DNA of 64,000 nucleotides from CAYRHJ01 sp964424105 (GTDB lineage: Bacteria > Planctomycetota > Phycisphaerae > UBA1845). The translations under genes were made by a program, and so were the position numbers. The DNA lies in NCBI GenBank assembly GCA_964424105.1, contig CAYRHJ010000026.1, positions 1-64,000 on the forward strand. The letters run 5' to 3'. Shown here in pieces: positions 32,506-41,591 of the stretch (the first letter of the stretch is position 1; each line of letters starts with the position of its first letter). The notes beneath the pieces were generated by a model, which ran no database searches, was not told the origin of the DNA, and saw only the letters and a program-made list of their open reading frames with translations.

Positions 32506-33282
32506 TCAATCTTGCAAGACCCGTCTGTCCTTGCGGAGACGACGTGAAACACACAACAGCCCACCGAGCATCAGCAATCCAGCCGTCGCCGGCTCGGGAA
32601 CGGGAGTGAACAAGATGTTATCGATCGCCGCCGATCCGTTGAGGTCAATGTCCATCCGATAGACCCCATCCACCGGACCGAACACCAGATGGGCGACGCC
32701 GTTGTCGCCCACTGGCGGCAGAAGCACCGTGGTGAGCAGATTATCCAACTGATCGAACAACTGAAGCATCGCCCCAGGTTCAACCGCTTCAATATCAATA
32801 ATCGTGATACCATGAATCGTCGCAGGCGCCACCGCCGAAAAATCGAATGACAACCTCACCCCCACCAAATTTGCATCATCCGGATCGTCGACCAGATCGT
32901 CATTGTTTTTGTCGATCAAATCTTCCGCCACGATCAGGAAGTTCCCCAAACTCGCGTTATTGGGAAATGCCGAAACAGAGCTGCCGCCCAGCCCGACACC
33001 CGGTCCCCCGAAATCCGTGTGGGGCGTCCCCAGGTCCACGTCGTCACCCGTCGGCGCGGACGAATCGAAGACGACAGCCGCATTGACGTTCGGCGGGAAT
33101 TTCGGGTTCAACCCGAACACACCAATCGGACCGGATCCGCCGTCGCCAAACACATTCGACAGTATCGTGCCCGGCTGCACGTCAAAAAAGTCGATCGTCT
33201 CAGCGAACGCGTTGCTCGTAAACAGACCACCACCCAGCGCTAACAGCGTCAAGACTCTTCCAAGCTTAAACATTTCCCCCAT
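32506..33282 (-). CDS. PEP-CTERM sorting domain protein
   Basis: A 258-residue exported protein from ATG 33282. It has a signal peptide (KLGRVLTLLALGGGLFTSNAFA) and, at its C terminus, the exosortase recognition tripartite signal VPEPATAGLLMLGGLLCVSRRLRK: a VPEP motif, a membrane helix and an arginine-rich end. Between them lies a beta-rich domain with Asp/Asn-rich loops (DKNNDDLVDDPDDANLVG) that may bind calcium. Such proteins are cleaved and sorted to the cell surface by exosortase; no exosortase gene is in this window. Function unknown. The start choice rests on GGAAGG upstream and the clear signal peptide. Confidence 0.85.
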   Translation of the reverse strand: MGEMFKLGRVLTLLALGGGLFTSNAFAETIDFFDVQPGTILSNVFGDGGSGPIGVFGLNPKFPPNVNAAVVFDSSAPTGDDVDLGTPHTDFGGPGVGLGGSSVSAFPNNASLGNFLIVAEDLIDKNNDDLVDDPDDANLVGVRLSFDFSAVAPATIHGITIIDIEAVEPGAMLQLFDQLDNLLTTVLLPPVGDNGVAHLVFGPVDGVYRMDIDLNGSAAIDNILFTPVPEPATAGLLMLGGLLCVSRRLRKDRRVLQD

Positions 33283-33515
33283 CCTTCCCGACGATGGCCA
33301 CTGCCCGCTTTTTAGCAGGACGATTCTACCACCCAGGTACGTTCTCGAACCCCAATCCCACAAACAACGATAAGCCAGCATGACGCGAAGTCATGCTCGC
33401 TGCACCCGCGAATCCATTACATCCTAGTGGAAACATGCCCGCGCGGCAAGACCACCGCTTTCCTCGTCCCGGACAGTCCGACAATATCGATCTCGGCTTC
33501 AAAATGCGGGCCTTG
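33283..33515. other. Divergent intergenic region between the PEP-CTERM and cdsA genes
   Basis: Contains a run of repeat-like text and no gene I can support. Upstream readings of both neighbouring genes extend into it without ribosome sites. Confidence 0.45.
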
Positions 33516-33524
33516 TGATAAAAT
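33516..33524 (+). promoter_or_regulatory. Candidate extended -10 promoter for cdsA
   Basis: TGATAAAAT combines the extended TGn element with TAAAAT (five of six matches to TATAAT). The -35 region is poor, which is acceptable for extended -10 promoters. The leader would be about 140 bases to ATG 33673. Confidence 0.35.
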
Positions 33525-33672
33525 CGAAAACAGAAGACGACATAGCCCGCTCGGCGTTTCGGACCTTCTGTAACCAGCCGCCCGACCGGAAATCATGCAC
33601 CAATGCCAGGCCAACGATATCCATGTTGCCGCCCCGCGGCCCGCTGCAAGACGAAACGAACGGTTCACTATC

Positions 33673-34779
33673 ATGAATGACTCGCCAAGCCCGACGAACC
33701 CGTTCCACGGCCCCGCATGGACAGCCACGGTTCACAGGACTATCGTGACCCGCCGAATCATCTTTCGCTGCCAAGAAAGGGCGTCCCTCGTGCGAACGCG
33801 AATAACCGTCGGTATCTGCGCCGCCTCCGTTTTCATGGCCATGATGGGACTCGACGCCTATTTGGCCCACTTAGCCACGGAGCAAAACGCCGACAGCCTC
33901 TGGTGCCGAGGCAGCATGATCCCATTGATGCTCGTCACCATTTCCCTTCTGGGAGTCCGTGAATTGGGTTCAATGCTGCGTAAGTCCGGTCTCAATCCAC
34001 ACTTGCCGCTCGCAGCTTTGGCATGCACCGCATTGATGCTAGCCCCATGGATGGCAGCAGGCGGTCTGCTCGGCGATCGACCCACCGACGTTGAAGCCAT
34101 GCACGGTCAAGCTGTTTGGCTGACGCTGGCACTGATGGTGGCCACGCTGGCACATATGTTCCGCGGGGCTTCCCCGACCGCCGCGGCGGACATCGCATCC
34201 AGTTGGCTCATCATCATTTACCTTGGATTCCTGCCGTCCTTCGCCGTCCACCTGCGAACGGATTACAATCTGGCTGACCCCGTACGGGGAGCATGGAATC
34301 TGCTGATCGTACTTTTGATCGCCTTCGCCGCGGATGTGGGGGCACTTTTTGCAGGGCTTCGCTGGGGGCGGCACAAACTGGCTCCCACCATCAGCCCAGG
34401 CAAGACCGTTGAGGGCGCTGTCGGCGGCGTTCTTGCCAGCGTGCTCGTGGGCATTTCCTTCAAACTCGTCGCCTGGCTAGACGTGGGCGGGGGGGCTGGC
34501 GTTGGTTCCTGGCCACAGATCTGGTCTGAATCAGTGAACGAGTTCACCAGCACTTTCCACGAATTGTCAACGTGGCAGATAATATTACTGTGTGTGTTTA
34601 TATCTGTGGCTGCCCAGGCAGGCGATCTATTCGAGTCGCTATTGAAGCGAGGCGCTCAACTCAAGGACTCGTCAAGACTTGTGCCAGGCATGGGGGGTGT
34701 TTTGGATGTTGTTGACGGCGCAATTTTCGCCTGTCCCGTGGCATGGTTTGCGCTGACAAGACTACTCGGCACACTGTAG
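33673..34779 (+). CDS. cdsA: Phosphatidate cytidylyltransferase (CDP-diacylglycerol synthase)
   Basis: Makes CDP-diacylglycerol from CTP and phosphatidate for phospholipid synthesis. The protein, 368 residues from ATG 33673, has about eight membrane helices and the C-terminal signature FAADVGALFAGLRWGRHKLAPTISPGKTVEG followed by SLLKRGAQLKDSSRLVPGMGGVLDVVDG. In the latter the common HGG and DR.D residues read MGG and DVVD, a variation seen in some other bacteria. An ATG at 33595 is also possible but its extra 26 residues are not membrane-like. In many genomes this gene directly follows uppS; here it is 2.3 kb away. Confidence 0.9.
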   Translation: MNDSPSPTNPFHGPAWTATVHRTIVTRRIIFRCQERASLVRTRITVGICAASVFMAMMGLDAYLAHLATEQNADSLWCRGSMIPLMLVTISLLGVRELGSMLRKSGLNPHLPLAALACTALMLAPWMAAGGLLGDRPTDVEAMHGQAVWLTLALMVATLAHMFRGASPTAAADIASSWLIIIYLGFLPSFAVHLRTDYNLADPVRGAWNLLIVLLIAFAADVGALFAGLRWGRHKLAPTISPGKTVEGAVGGVLASVLVGISFKLVAWLDVGGGAGVGSWPQIWSESVNEFTSTFHELSTWQIILLCVFISVAAQAGDLFESLLKRGAQLKDSSRLVPGMGGVLDVVDGAIFACPVAWFALTRLLGTL

Positions 34780-34874
34780 AATAACCCCTGTCGGTTGATG
34801 TCGGTTTTGGTAGCATCGGTGCGGAGCGGCGAACCGAAAAGAAATGCAATCGCCGCAATGGAACTGTAATCTGC

Positions 34875-35819
34875 GTGGAACTTAGGGTTTCTATAGAAGA
34901 CTTGGAAAAGTCGGCTGCCCTTTTCGGCGCGACCGACGCTAACTTGCGGCAGATCCGCGCCGCTTTTGATGTACGGATTTCGGCTCGCGATGGGTCGATT
35001 CATCTGTCCGGTCCACCGGACGCGGTTCGCAAAGCCGCCGACACAATGAAGATTCTCCAATCAATGCTACGCTCCCAGAAGGAGCTTAGCCCCGATGATG
35101 TGGAGCAAGCCATCGCCGAAGCGGGAACGTCTCCCAAGGATGGAAACGGCGAATTCCTCGACGTCAACGCCGGCGGGTTACGCATTGTAGCCAAGACCCT
35201 AGGCCAAGCCGAGTACATCCGGGCCATCTTCAGCAACGATCTGACGTTTTGCCTGGGTCCGGCTGGAACCGGCAAAACTTTTCTCGCGGTGGCGTTGGCG
35301 ATGACGCTTCTTAAGAGACGCCAAATCAGTCGGATCTGCCTAGTCAGGCCCGCGGTTGAGGCGGGTGAAAAGCTGGGCTATTTACCAGGAGATTTACAGG
35401 CGAAAGTCAATCCGTACCTTCGCCCCTTGTTCGATGCGCTCCATGACATGGTGGGGTTCGACCAGATCCGCCGATTCATGGAAAACGATGTGATTGAAGT
35501 GGTGCCCTTGGCGTTCATGCGAGGCCGAACCCTCAGTAAGTCAGTCATTATCCTTGATGAGGCTCAGAACACGACGGTTTCGCAAATGCTGATGTTTTTG
35601 ACTCGATTGGGCAACGAGAGCAGGATGATCGTTACCGGCGACGACAGCCAGACGGATCTGTCACCGGGGCAGCGAAGCGGCGTCTTGGACGCGGTGCGTC
35701 GATTGGCCGGCGTTAAGGGCATCGGGTTGGTGCGCCTTTCGCAGACGGATATTGTGCGTCACCCGTTGGTTCAACGGATCGTTCAAGCCTACTCCCAGGA
35801 CAACGATACCGTCCGATAA
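34875..35819 (+). CDS. phoH: PhoH-family ATPase (YbeZ type)
   Basis: A 314-residue P-loop protein with Walker A GPAGTGKT (128-135), Walker B VIILDEAQN and sensor motif VTGDDSQTDL. The first 110 residues include a KH-like RNA-binding portion (LRQIRAAFDVRISARDGSIHLSGP), as in YbeZ. YbeZ works with YbeY in ribosome RNA processing. The start is GTG 34875, which puts the conserved MELRVSIEDLE at the N terminus. It heads the conserved phoH-pgpH-ybeY-corC gene order; spacing to the next gene is 134 bases. Confidence 0.93.
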   Translation: MELRVSIEDLEKSAALFGATDANLRQIRAAFDVRISARDGSIHLSGPPDAVRKAADTMKILQSMLRSQKELSPDDVEQAIAEAGTSPKDGNGEFLDVNAGGLRIVAKTLGQAEYIRAIFSNDLTFCLGPAGTGKTFLAVALAMTLLKRRQISRICLVRPAVEAGEKLGYLPGDLQAKVNPYLRPLFDALHDMVGFDQIRRFMENDVIEVVPLAFMRGRTLSKSVIILDEAQNTTVSQMLMFLTRLGNESRMIVTGDDSQTDLSPGQRSGVLDAVRRLAGVKGIGLVRLSQTDIVRHPLVQRIVQAYSQDNDTVR

Positions 35820-35953
35820 TATTTGCGAACGGCGTTATGGGTGACGTCCGTTGCAGGAATGGTTGAATCGCGGCGCGTCGCATGACGATGACGTGAAAGT
35901 TTCGAGCGCGGAGCGGCCCGATAACTGCGCACGATCGCCATAACTGAATTGCG

Positions 35954-38305
35954 ATGGCCAAAAAGCAAGTCAAACGTAGACAGCAGGTAGTCCGGCGACA
36001 AGGCCATGGTCTCTTCGCAGGCTTCTGGCGGTGGCTGACGGAAGACGTCGGCCTGACTTTGTTGGTTTGTGCGACGGTATTCTTCGTGGCGGCCACGACC
36101 ATCGCGCTGATTGGCTCCCATTCACGGACTTTCGCGGTCGGCGAGAAGATCAGCCAACCGATTTTTGCGGACGTTGATTTCGAGGTCCACGACGAGCAGC
36201 AGACCTTGCGACTCCGGCAAGCTGCACGCGCATCGACTCCCAGCCACTACACATTCGATGACTCCGTGGTCGCAGCCATTGGCACGGAGTTGCAAAACCT
36301 ATATCAGGCTGCGTCCGCGTCGGAGACCTTTGAAGCGTTCGAGGGCCGATCGACGGACCAAGGCTGGTTGGCGGACGAAGCCGCGTACGAACTTCTGCGG
36401 TCTTATGCCAACGATGCGAACAAGCAGCGCTTCGAAGACAGCATCGCCCGTTTGCGGAAGAACCTGGAAACTGAGTCCATCGTGGATCAGGATGCGGAAC
36501 GGGACCGAACCCCGCCTTCCAGCGCGAAAGTCATCATCGTCCATTCATCGCGGCCCACGGAGGAAGATCCATCCGCGGTTCGACCAAGAGAAGTCAAACG
36601 GTTCGACCTGCTGCCTATTTCCAACACGACTGGATTGCAGCGCGCAGCGCACGATCTGTCCGACAAGAGCGGATTCGCACCCGCGCTGCGATCCGTCGTG
36701 GCCACGATCCTGGTGAAACACCTCTCGACGCAGCCGCTGCTCGTCTACCGCTCTGCATTTACACATGAACGCATGGCGGCTGAAGCCGATCTGGTCGAGC
36801 CGGTGAAAGTCCTTTACGGTCGGAATGAACCATTCCTCTTGGCTCGAAAGGACCAAGGGCTGACGGCTTCGGAATTGGAACTATTGGCTGCACACGATGC
36901 GGCCTACGGCGCCTATCTCGAAAGCGACTCCGAAGGCGCCAAAGAACTTCGGGAGCGGGAGTTGTTCCGCAGAATCGGCGTTGCGACCGTCTATGTCCTA
37001 TTGACCGTGGCGATGTTCTCCTATGTCGTCACGTATGAGCGGCGCATTTTTGAAAAGCCGGGCCGGGCTTTTGGATTGGTGACTCTGCTCCTATTGGCGA
37101 TCGCGGGCGCGCGCGTGCTTGACGCCCAACTGCCGATCAAGGAGCTGGTGATGGGGCCACCGCTTTTCGTGGCCTCCATTCTGGCGATCGCCTACTCTCG
37201 CCGGTTTGCCATGCGCGTGATGACGCTCACGTCGGTGATGCTGATCCTGTGCGTGCGAGGCGACATTGCGCTGCTGGTGACGTTACTGGTCGGCGTTCGG
37301 GCCACGGTGGAGTTGTTGAACGACATTCGCACCCGGACGCGCCTGATCGCGGTGGGGATTCTCTCGGCGCTGGTCATGTTTTTGTCCGGCACCGCCTTCG
37401 GCCTGATCGGCGGGCAGTCGTTGGCGTTCGCCTCCATTCGGGGGGCTTGGGCGGGTGCATCGGGTATCGCCTCGGCGGTCGTGTTGCAAGCGATGCTGCC
37501 CCTGGTCGAGCAGTTGTTCGGCATCGCCACGTCGTTGACATTATTGGAATGGCGTGACACGACGCGTCCGCTGTTGCAGAGGTTGGCCCGGGAAGCGCCG
37601 GGGACGTACACGCACAGCCTGACGCTGGGGACGTTGGCGGAGAACGCTTGCCGGGAAATCGGTGCGAACGGACTCCTGACGCAGGTCGGGGCGTTGTATC
37701 ACGATATCGGGAAGATTTACAAGGCGTCATACTTCGCCGAAAACCAGCAGGCGTCGATCAATCGGCACGATCATCTGTCGCCCTCGATGAGCCTGCTGAT
37801 CATCATAGGCCACGTCAAGGACGGGTTGGAGATGGCCAAGGAATACAAGCTGCCGCGGGTTCTGCGGCAGTTCATCGGCGAGCACCATGGGACGACGGTG
37901 GTCAAGTATTTTCACTATATTGCGAGCGAACAGCAGACGCAGGCGGCCCGTGGCCGGCATGATCGCGAAGTCCCCGAATCGCAATTTCGCTACCCCGGCC
38001 CGAAACCGCGCAGCCGTGAATCAGCGGTGTTAATGTTGTGTGATGGGACGGAAAGCGCGGTCCGCTCGTTGGCTGACCCTACTCCGGGCCGAATCGAGAA
38101 CCTGGTCCACCAGATTGTTACGGACCGTCTCAACGACGGGCAATTCGGCGACTGCGATATTACGTTGCGAGAATTGCAGCTAGTGGAGGAATCGCTGGTC
38201 AAAAGCCTGTGCAGTCATTATCATGGACGGGTCAGCTACCCGAAGGCCAAGGACAAGCCCGAGAGGCCGACAACGGGTGTGCCGCCGAGGTCCGCGGCAG
38301 GGTAA
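35954..38305 (+). CDS. pgpH: 7TM-HD family phosphohydrolase (PgpH-like)
   Basis: A 783-residue membrane protein: one N-terminal helix (about 36-56), a large external domain (about 60-340), a block of further helices (about 345-520), and a cytosolic HD domain with HSLTLGTLAENAC, LYHDIGKIYKASYF and IGEHHGTTVVKYF (HD, HH and later His). PgpH of Listeria degrades cyclic di-AMP; the same activity is likely here but not proven. The gene lies between phoH and ybeY, the usual order in many bacteria. Start ATG 35954 is followed by a basic stretch and first membrane helix. Confidence 0.9.
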   Translation: MAKKQVKRRQQVVRRQGHGLFAGFWRWLTEDVGLTLLVCATVFFVAATTIALIGSHSRTFAVGEKISQPIFADVDFEVHDEQQTLRLRQAARASTPSHYTFDDSVVAAIGTELQNLYQAASASETFEAFEGRSTDQGWLADEAAYELLRSYANDANKQRFEDSIARLRKNLETESIVDQDAERDRTPPSSAKVIIVHSSRPTEEDPSAVRPREVKRFDLLPISNTTGLQRAAHDLSDKSGFAPALRSVVATILVKHLSTQPLLVYRSAFTHERMAAEADLVEPVKVLYGRNEPFLLARKDQGLTASELELLAAHDAAYGAYLESDSEGAKELRERELFRRIGVATVYVLLTVAMFSYVVTYERRIFEKPGRAFGLVTLLLLAIAGARVLDAQLPIKELVMGPPLFVASILAIAYSRRFAMRVMTLTSVMLILCVRGDIALLVTLLVGVRATVELLNDIRTRTRLIAVGILSALVMFLSGTAFGLIGGQSLAFASIRGAWAGASGIASAVVLQAMLPLVEQLFGIATSLTLLEWRDTTRPLLQRLAREAPGTYTHSLTLGTLAENACREIGANGLLTQVGALYHDIGKIYKASYFAENQQASINRHDHLSPSMSLLIIIGHVKDGLEMAKEYKLPRVLRQFIGEHHGTTVVKYFHYIASEQQTQAARGRHDREVPESQFRYPGPKPRSRESAVLMLCDGTESAVRSLADPTPGRIENLVHQIVTDRLNDGQFGDCDITLRELQLVEESLVKSLCSHYHGRVSYPKAKDKPERPTTGVPPRSAAG

Positions 38306-38356
38306 TCGCAGGGCGCGGCGCTTGAACGGCGTCGCGAGGTCGTTTCGAAGTCACCC

Positions 38357-38827
38357 ATGGAAGACGAGGGTTCAACTTACCGGATTGAGTTGCTGGACGA
38401 GAGTCACGGGCTGGAGATCAACGCAGATCTGCTCACCCGAGTCATTCATCGAACATTGCAAACACGTCACCGCAAACACGCCCACATCAACGTCGCGCTG
38501 GTTCGTGATGAGCGCATGGCCGAATTAAACCAGCGGTTTCTAGGTCACGTCGGGCCGACCGACGTGCTTACTTTTCCATTGGGTGACGACGCGTCCGAAC
38601 TCGTCGAGGGCGACATCGTCATCTCCGCGGAAACAGCCAAACGTGTGGCTGATGAGCGGGGGCACGATCCACAGCGGGAGATATTGCTGTACGCCGTTCA
38701 CGGCGTATTGCATCTGACCGGGTTGGATGACGCGACCGATGAACAAGCCGCCGATATGCACGCGTTGGAAGATCGAATTCTAACGGAGGAAGGTGTCGGG
38801 CCGGTCTATGGCGAGATGCGGTCATGA
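38357..38827 (+). CDS. ybeY: Endoribonuclease YbeY (rRNA maturation)
   Basis: A 156-residue zinc-dependent RNase that matures 16S rRNA 3' ends. The motif HGVLHLTGLDD has His115 and His119 but Asp125 where the family usually has a third zinc-binding His (HGxLHLxGxDH). The rest of the family pattern (VGPTDVLTFPL, GDIVIS) is intact. An Asp can still bind zinc, so function may be kept. The gene stop overlaps a possible small frame (38824) and precedes the CNNM/CorC gene, as in the standard ybeZ-ybeY-ybeX order. Confidence 0.92.
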   Translation: MEDEGSTYRIELLDESHGLEINADLLTRVIHRTLQTRHRKHAHINVALVRDERMAELNQRFLGHVGPTDVLTFPLGDDASELVEGDIVISAETAKRVADERGHDPQREILLYAVHGVLHLTGLDDATDEQAADMHALEDRILTEEGVGPVYGEMRS

Positions 38828-39042
38828 CGATCGCCCCGTTCGGTGTCATGCGGGATCCCCATTGCCGCAGCGCCGCATTGTTGGACGGATACGCAGCCAC
38901 GCCGGCTGGGGATGGCGCGATGGCGGCATTGATTTCGAGATTCCGCGATCGCAGCGTCGCATTCGCCGGACCGACACGGGCCGAATTCTTGTGGCGCTTT
39001 CATGCGGGAGTGATCGGCGAAGCGCCATTAGGTGCTTTCTGA
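38824..39042 (+). CDS. Possible small protein between ybeY and the CNNM gene
   Basis: A 72-residue frame whose ATG overlaps the ybeY stop (ATGA). The sequence (DRSVAFAGPTRAEFLWRFHAG) is Ala- and Arg-rich and resembles nothing I know. Overlap suggests coupling, but it may simply be an open stretch in the 292-base gap. Low confidence. Confidence 0.25.
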   Translation: MTIAPFGVMRDPHCRSAALLDGYAATPAGDGAMAALISRFRDRSVAFAGPTRAEFLWRFHAGVIGEAPLGAF

Positions 39043-39119
39043 AGCGGCAGAGCTGATCCGGCGGGGCAAACACGCCGGGCGGCTGGGGATGACAAGCGTT
39101 TGCGTGAGGTCGCAGCACG

Positions 39120-40403
39120 TTGTTGCCACTGTGGTCGGCGGGTGTCGGTCTGATCGTCTTGCTTCTGTTTGCGGCGACGACGCATCAATGTATGCGCGCG
39201 CGGTCATTCAGCGCGGTTGCAGCCCGATTGCGCGCGGTGGGCCGCCTCGGTGATTTGGAGTGGGTGACGCTTCGGCGGAACGACCTGGTCATCGCGACGG
39301 CGACCCTGCGAACGGCTGCATCGTTGTCGCTCGTCTTGATCGTCGTCGAAGCCTGCGAGTTCTTCGGCCTATCCGGTGCAACCCGAAACGTCAGTGCTTT
39401 TGTCATCGCGTTCGCGTTGGTTTGGATACTGGTCGTGGCCGTGGCTGCGACGATTTCAAATTACAGCGCGGGGGCTGTTATCACGGCGGCCTTGCCTATT
39501 CTGAAACTCCTTCATTTTTTGGCCTCGCCGGCATTGAAGAGCGTGCATATTTTGGATCGGATGGCTCGATTGGCGACGGGCATGCCACCGCGGACGGCTG
39601 AAACGGACGCGGACGACGTGGAGAAGGAAATACTGGGAGCGATCAGCGAAGGAAAGTTTCAAGGCGCCTTTGATGAGCAAGAACATCAAATGATTGAATC
39701 GGTGATTCAGTTCGCGGACATCGACGTGGGAAAAATCATGACGCCGCGCACGGAGATCATCGCCATCGAGCATTCAGCCACGGTTTCAGACGCGATCAAA
39801 CTCATCGAGCAGGAGGGCCATTCACGAATCCCGGTTTATGATGAATCGATTGACAACATTTTGGGCGTTTTGTATGCGAAAGACCTGCTGCCGTTGGCCG
39901 CTTCGGGGCAACGCGGGATCGCGGATACCATACGATTGGTTCCCTTCGTTCCGGACAGCAAGCCCGTCCGTGATCTGCTGACGCATTTCCGTGAACGCAA
40001 GGTGCACATGGCCATCGTGCTCGATGAATACGGCGGCACGTCGGGCCTGGTGACCATCGAAGATATTTTGGAAGAACTGGTCGGTGAAATCGTGGACGAA
40101 TATGAACAGCCGGAGGCTTCGCCCATTCAACGGATCGACGAACAAACGGTGGAGGTGGACGCGCGGGTACGCGTCGATGAGCTGAATCACGAATTGCAGA
40201 TTTCACTGCCGGAAACGGAAGACTACGAAACCGTGGGTGGATTCGTCTTTTCCGAATTGGGCCGCATCCCGCGGGCGGGGGAAATGTTGGATCACGCCAA
40301 CGTGCGAATCAGCGTCGTCGCCGCCGAACCGCGAAGGATCAATCGGCTGCGGGTGCAAATCGTTCCGCCGGCGGTGACGACGCCCATCGTCGACGTGCCG
40401 TAA
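39120..40403 (+). CDS. CNNM/CorC-type membrane protein with CBS domains
   Basis: A 427-residue protein with three or four N-terminal membrane helices (CNNM domain, residues 1-150), a CBS pair (about 200-330, with PRTEIIAIEHSATVSDAIKLIEQEGHSRIPVY and VHMAIVLDEYGGTSGLVTIEDILEELVGEI), and the C-terminal CorC/HlyC domain (340-420). Relatives are magnesium or cobalt efflux-related proteins and the YbeX-type partner of ybeY. It starts at TTG 39120, with GAGG about nine bases before it. It closes the phoH-pgpH-ybeY-CNNM operon. Confidence 0.9.
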   Translation: MLPLWSAGVGLIVLLLFAATTHQCMRARSFSAVAARLRAVGRLGDLEWVTLRRNDLVIATATLRTAASLSLVLIVVEACEFFGLSGATRNVSAFVIAFALVWILVVAVAATISNYSAGAVITAALPILKLLHFLASPALKSVHILDRMARLATGMPPRTAETDADDVEKEILGAISEGKFQGAFDEQEHQMIESVIQFADIDVGKIMTPRTEIIAIEHSATVSDAIKLIEQEGHSRIPVYDESIDNILGVLYAKDLLPLAASGQRGIADTIRLVPFVPDSKPVRDLLTHFRERKVHMAIVLDEYGGTSGLVTIEDILEELVGEIVDEYEQPEASPIQRIDEQTVEVDARVRVDELNHELQISLPETEDYETVGGFVFSELGRIPRAGEMLDHANVRISVVAAEPRRINRLRVQIVPPAVTTPIVDVP

Positions 40404-40408
40404 TCGGA

Positions 40409-41083
40409 TCAAGTTTCCGGTCTGGTGACCGTAGCAAGGCATTCCCGCCAAGCGCCCTCGACGACTGACCGGTCTCCGCTGGCCGCCACATGATTCCATC
40501 GAAACACGGATTCGGCCAATTCCGCTATGATATCGCGGACGTTCAGCGATGAATAGGCGGAAGGCGTCATGACGTTCTGTAGGCTTGTGACGGGCGCGGC
40601 GCCGGGCCCGACGTCGCGATCGACGTTGGAAAGATTGATCCCGATTCCGGTGATCAACGCGAGTGGACGGCCCGCCTCCACGAGCAATTCGGTCAACACG
40701 CCGCCCAACTTCGCCCCGTTGACCCACAGGTCGTTGATCGGTTTCAGGCTGATCTTGACACCCGTGCACCGCCGTAGAATCTCCACACATGCGACGCCCG
40801 CAGCCTGCGTGAACATCGCCGGGACCGGTCGCGCGAAATGAACGTCGCGCTGAACGACCGACATATAGATGCCCGCGTCGCGCGGTGAAGCCCAATGTCG
40901 CCCGTGCGTGCCTTGGCCGCGCGTCTGACATCGAGCCGAGATGATGGTGCGGTCGGCCAACTTCCCCGCACGCAGCAGGCGCATGGCCAACGCATTGGTG
41001 GAATCGACCGAGTCCAATCGCAGCATACGCGGCGATTCGATGAATGCGAGATTATGTTGATGACGGAGTGGATGCGGCATCAT
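40409..41083 (-). CDS. birA: Biotin-protein ligase
   Basis: Activates biotin as biotinyl-AMP and attaches it to carrier lysines. The 224-residue protein is the single-domain type without a DNA-binding head. Recognisable parts are the DSTNALA start, the biotin-binding CQTRGQGTHGRHWASP (in place of GRGRxGRxW), KPINDLWVNGAKLGGVLTE and GIGINLS. It overlaps the biotin-carrier gene by 32 bases and follows it, so the ligase and its substrate are produced together. It converges with the CNNM gene, 5 bases apart. Confidence 0.92.
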   Translation of the reverse strand: MMPHPLRHQHNLAFIESPRMLRLDSVDSTNALAMRLLRAGKLADRTIISARCQTRGQGTHGRHWASPRDAGIYMSVVQRDVHFARPVPAMFTQAAGVACVEILRRCTGVKISLKPINDLWVNGAKLGGVLTELLVEAGRPLALITGIGINLSNVDRDVGPGAAPVTSLQNVMTPSAYSSLNVRDIIAELAESVFRWNHVAASGDRSVVEGAWRECLATVTRPET

Positions 41084-41591
41084 TGAACGTCACCAGGACT
41101 TGGCCCAGTTCGACAAGCTGCCCGACGTGGCAGACGACCTCGCCGATCGTACTCGCGTGGGGGATCGACAGGGTCAGCTCCATTTTCATGGATTCCATCA
41201 CCACCAGGGATTCGTGCGGGCTGACGGAATTGCCGGCCCGGGCATGGATCTGAATGATCGTGCCCGGCATGGGCGCAGCCAGCATTTGGGAAACCCCGGT
41301 GTGTGCGGATGCGCCGGCCCGTTGCGCCGTTTCTTGAATTCTCTGAAATACGAAGACGCGACCGCCCACCCACACCGAAACCATCGCATCTTTTCGTGAC
41401 ACGCGAAACGGAACGATCCTGCCATTCAGATGGAGCCAACCGTTGCCGGCAGGGCCCGACACGACCTGCACCTCGTGATTCTCGCCTCGCAGTCGAATGA
41501 AATACTGATCGTTGCGCTTCGACGTGCCCCTTTCGAACTCGACTTCCACGGGCTTGTCTTGACCGGAAACTTGTAGTCGTTCCACTCGCAC
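41052..41591 (-). CDS. Biotin carboxyl carrier protein (biotin/lipoyl domain)
   Basis: A 179-residue protein whose C-terminal domain carries the biotinylation motif VMESMKMEL with the target Lys136, preceded by AAPMPG. The N-terminal half (about 90 residues) is beta-rich, like the BT domain of acyl-CoA carboxylase alpha subunits. It starts at GTG 41591, sharing one base with the stop of the carboxylase gene. Together they are a two-protein split version of the alpha subunit of propionyl- or 3-methylcrotonyl-CoA carboxylase type enzymes. A carboxyltransferase gene is not in the window. Confidence 0.9.
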   Translation of the reverse strand: MRVERLQVSGQDKPVEVEFERGTSKRNDQYFIRLRGENHEVQVVSGPAGNGWLHLNGRIVPFRVSRKDAMVSVWVGGRVFVFQRIQETAQRAGASAHTGVSQMLAAPMPGTIIQIHARAGNSVSPHESLVVMESMKMELTLSIPHASTIGEVVCHVGQLVELGQVLVTFNDAASTPSST

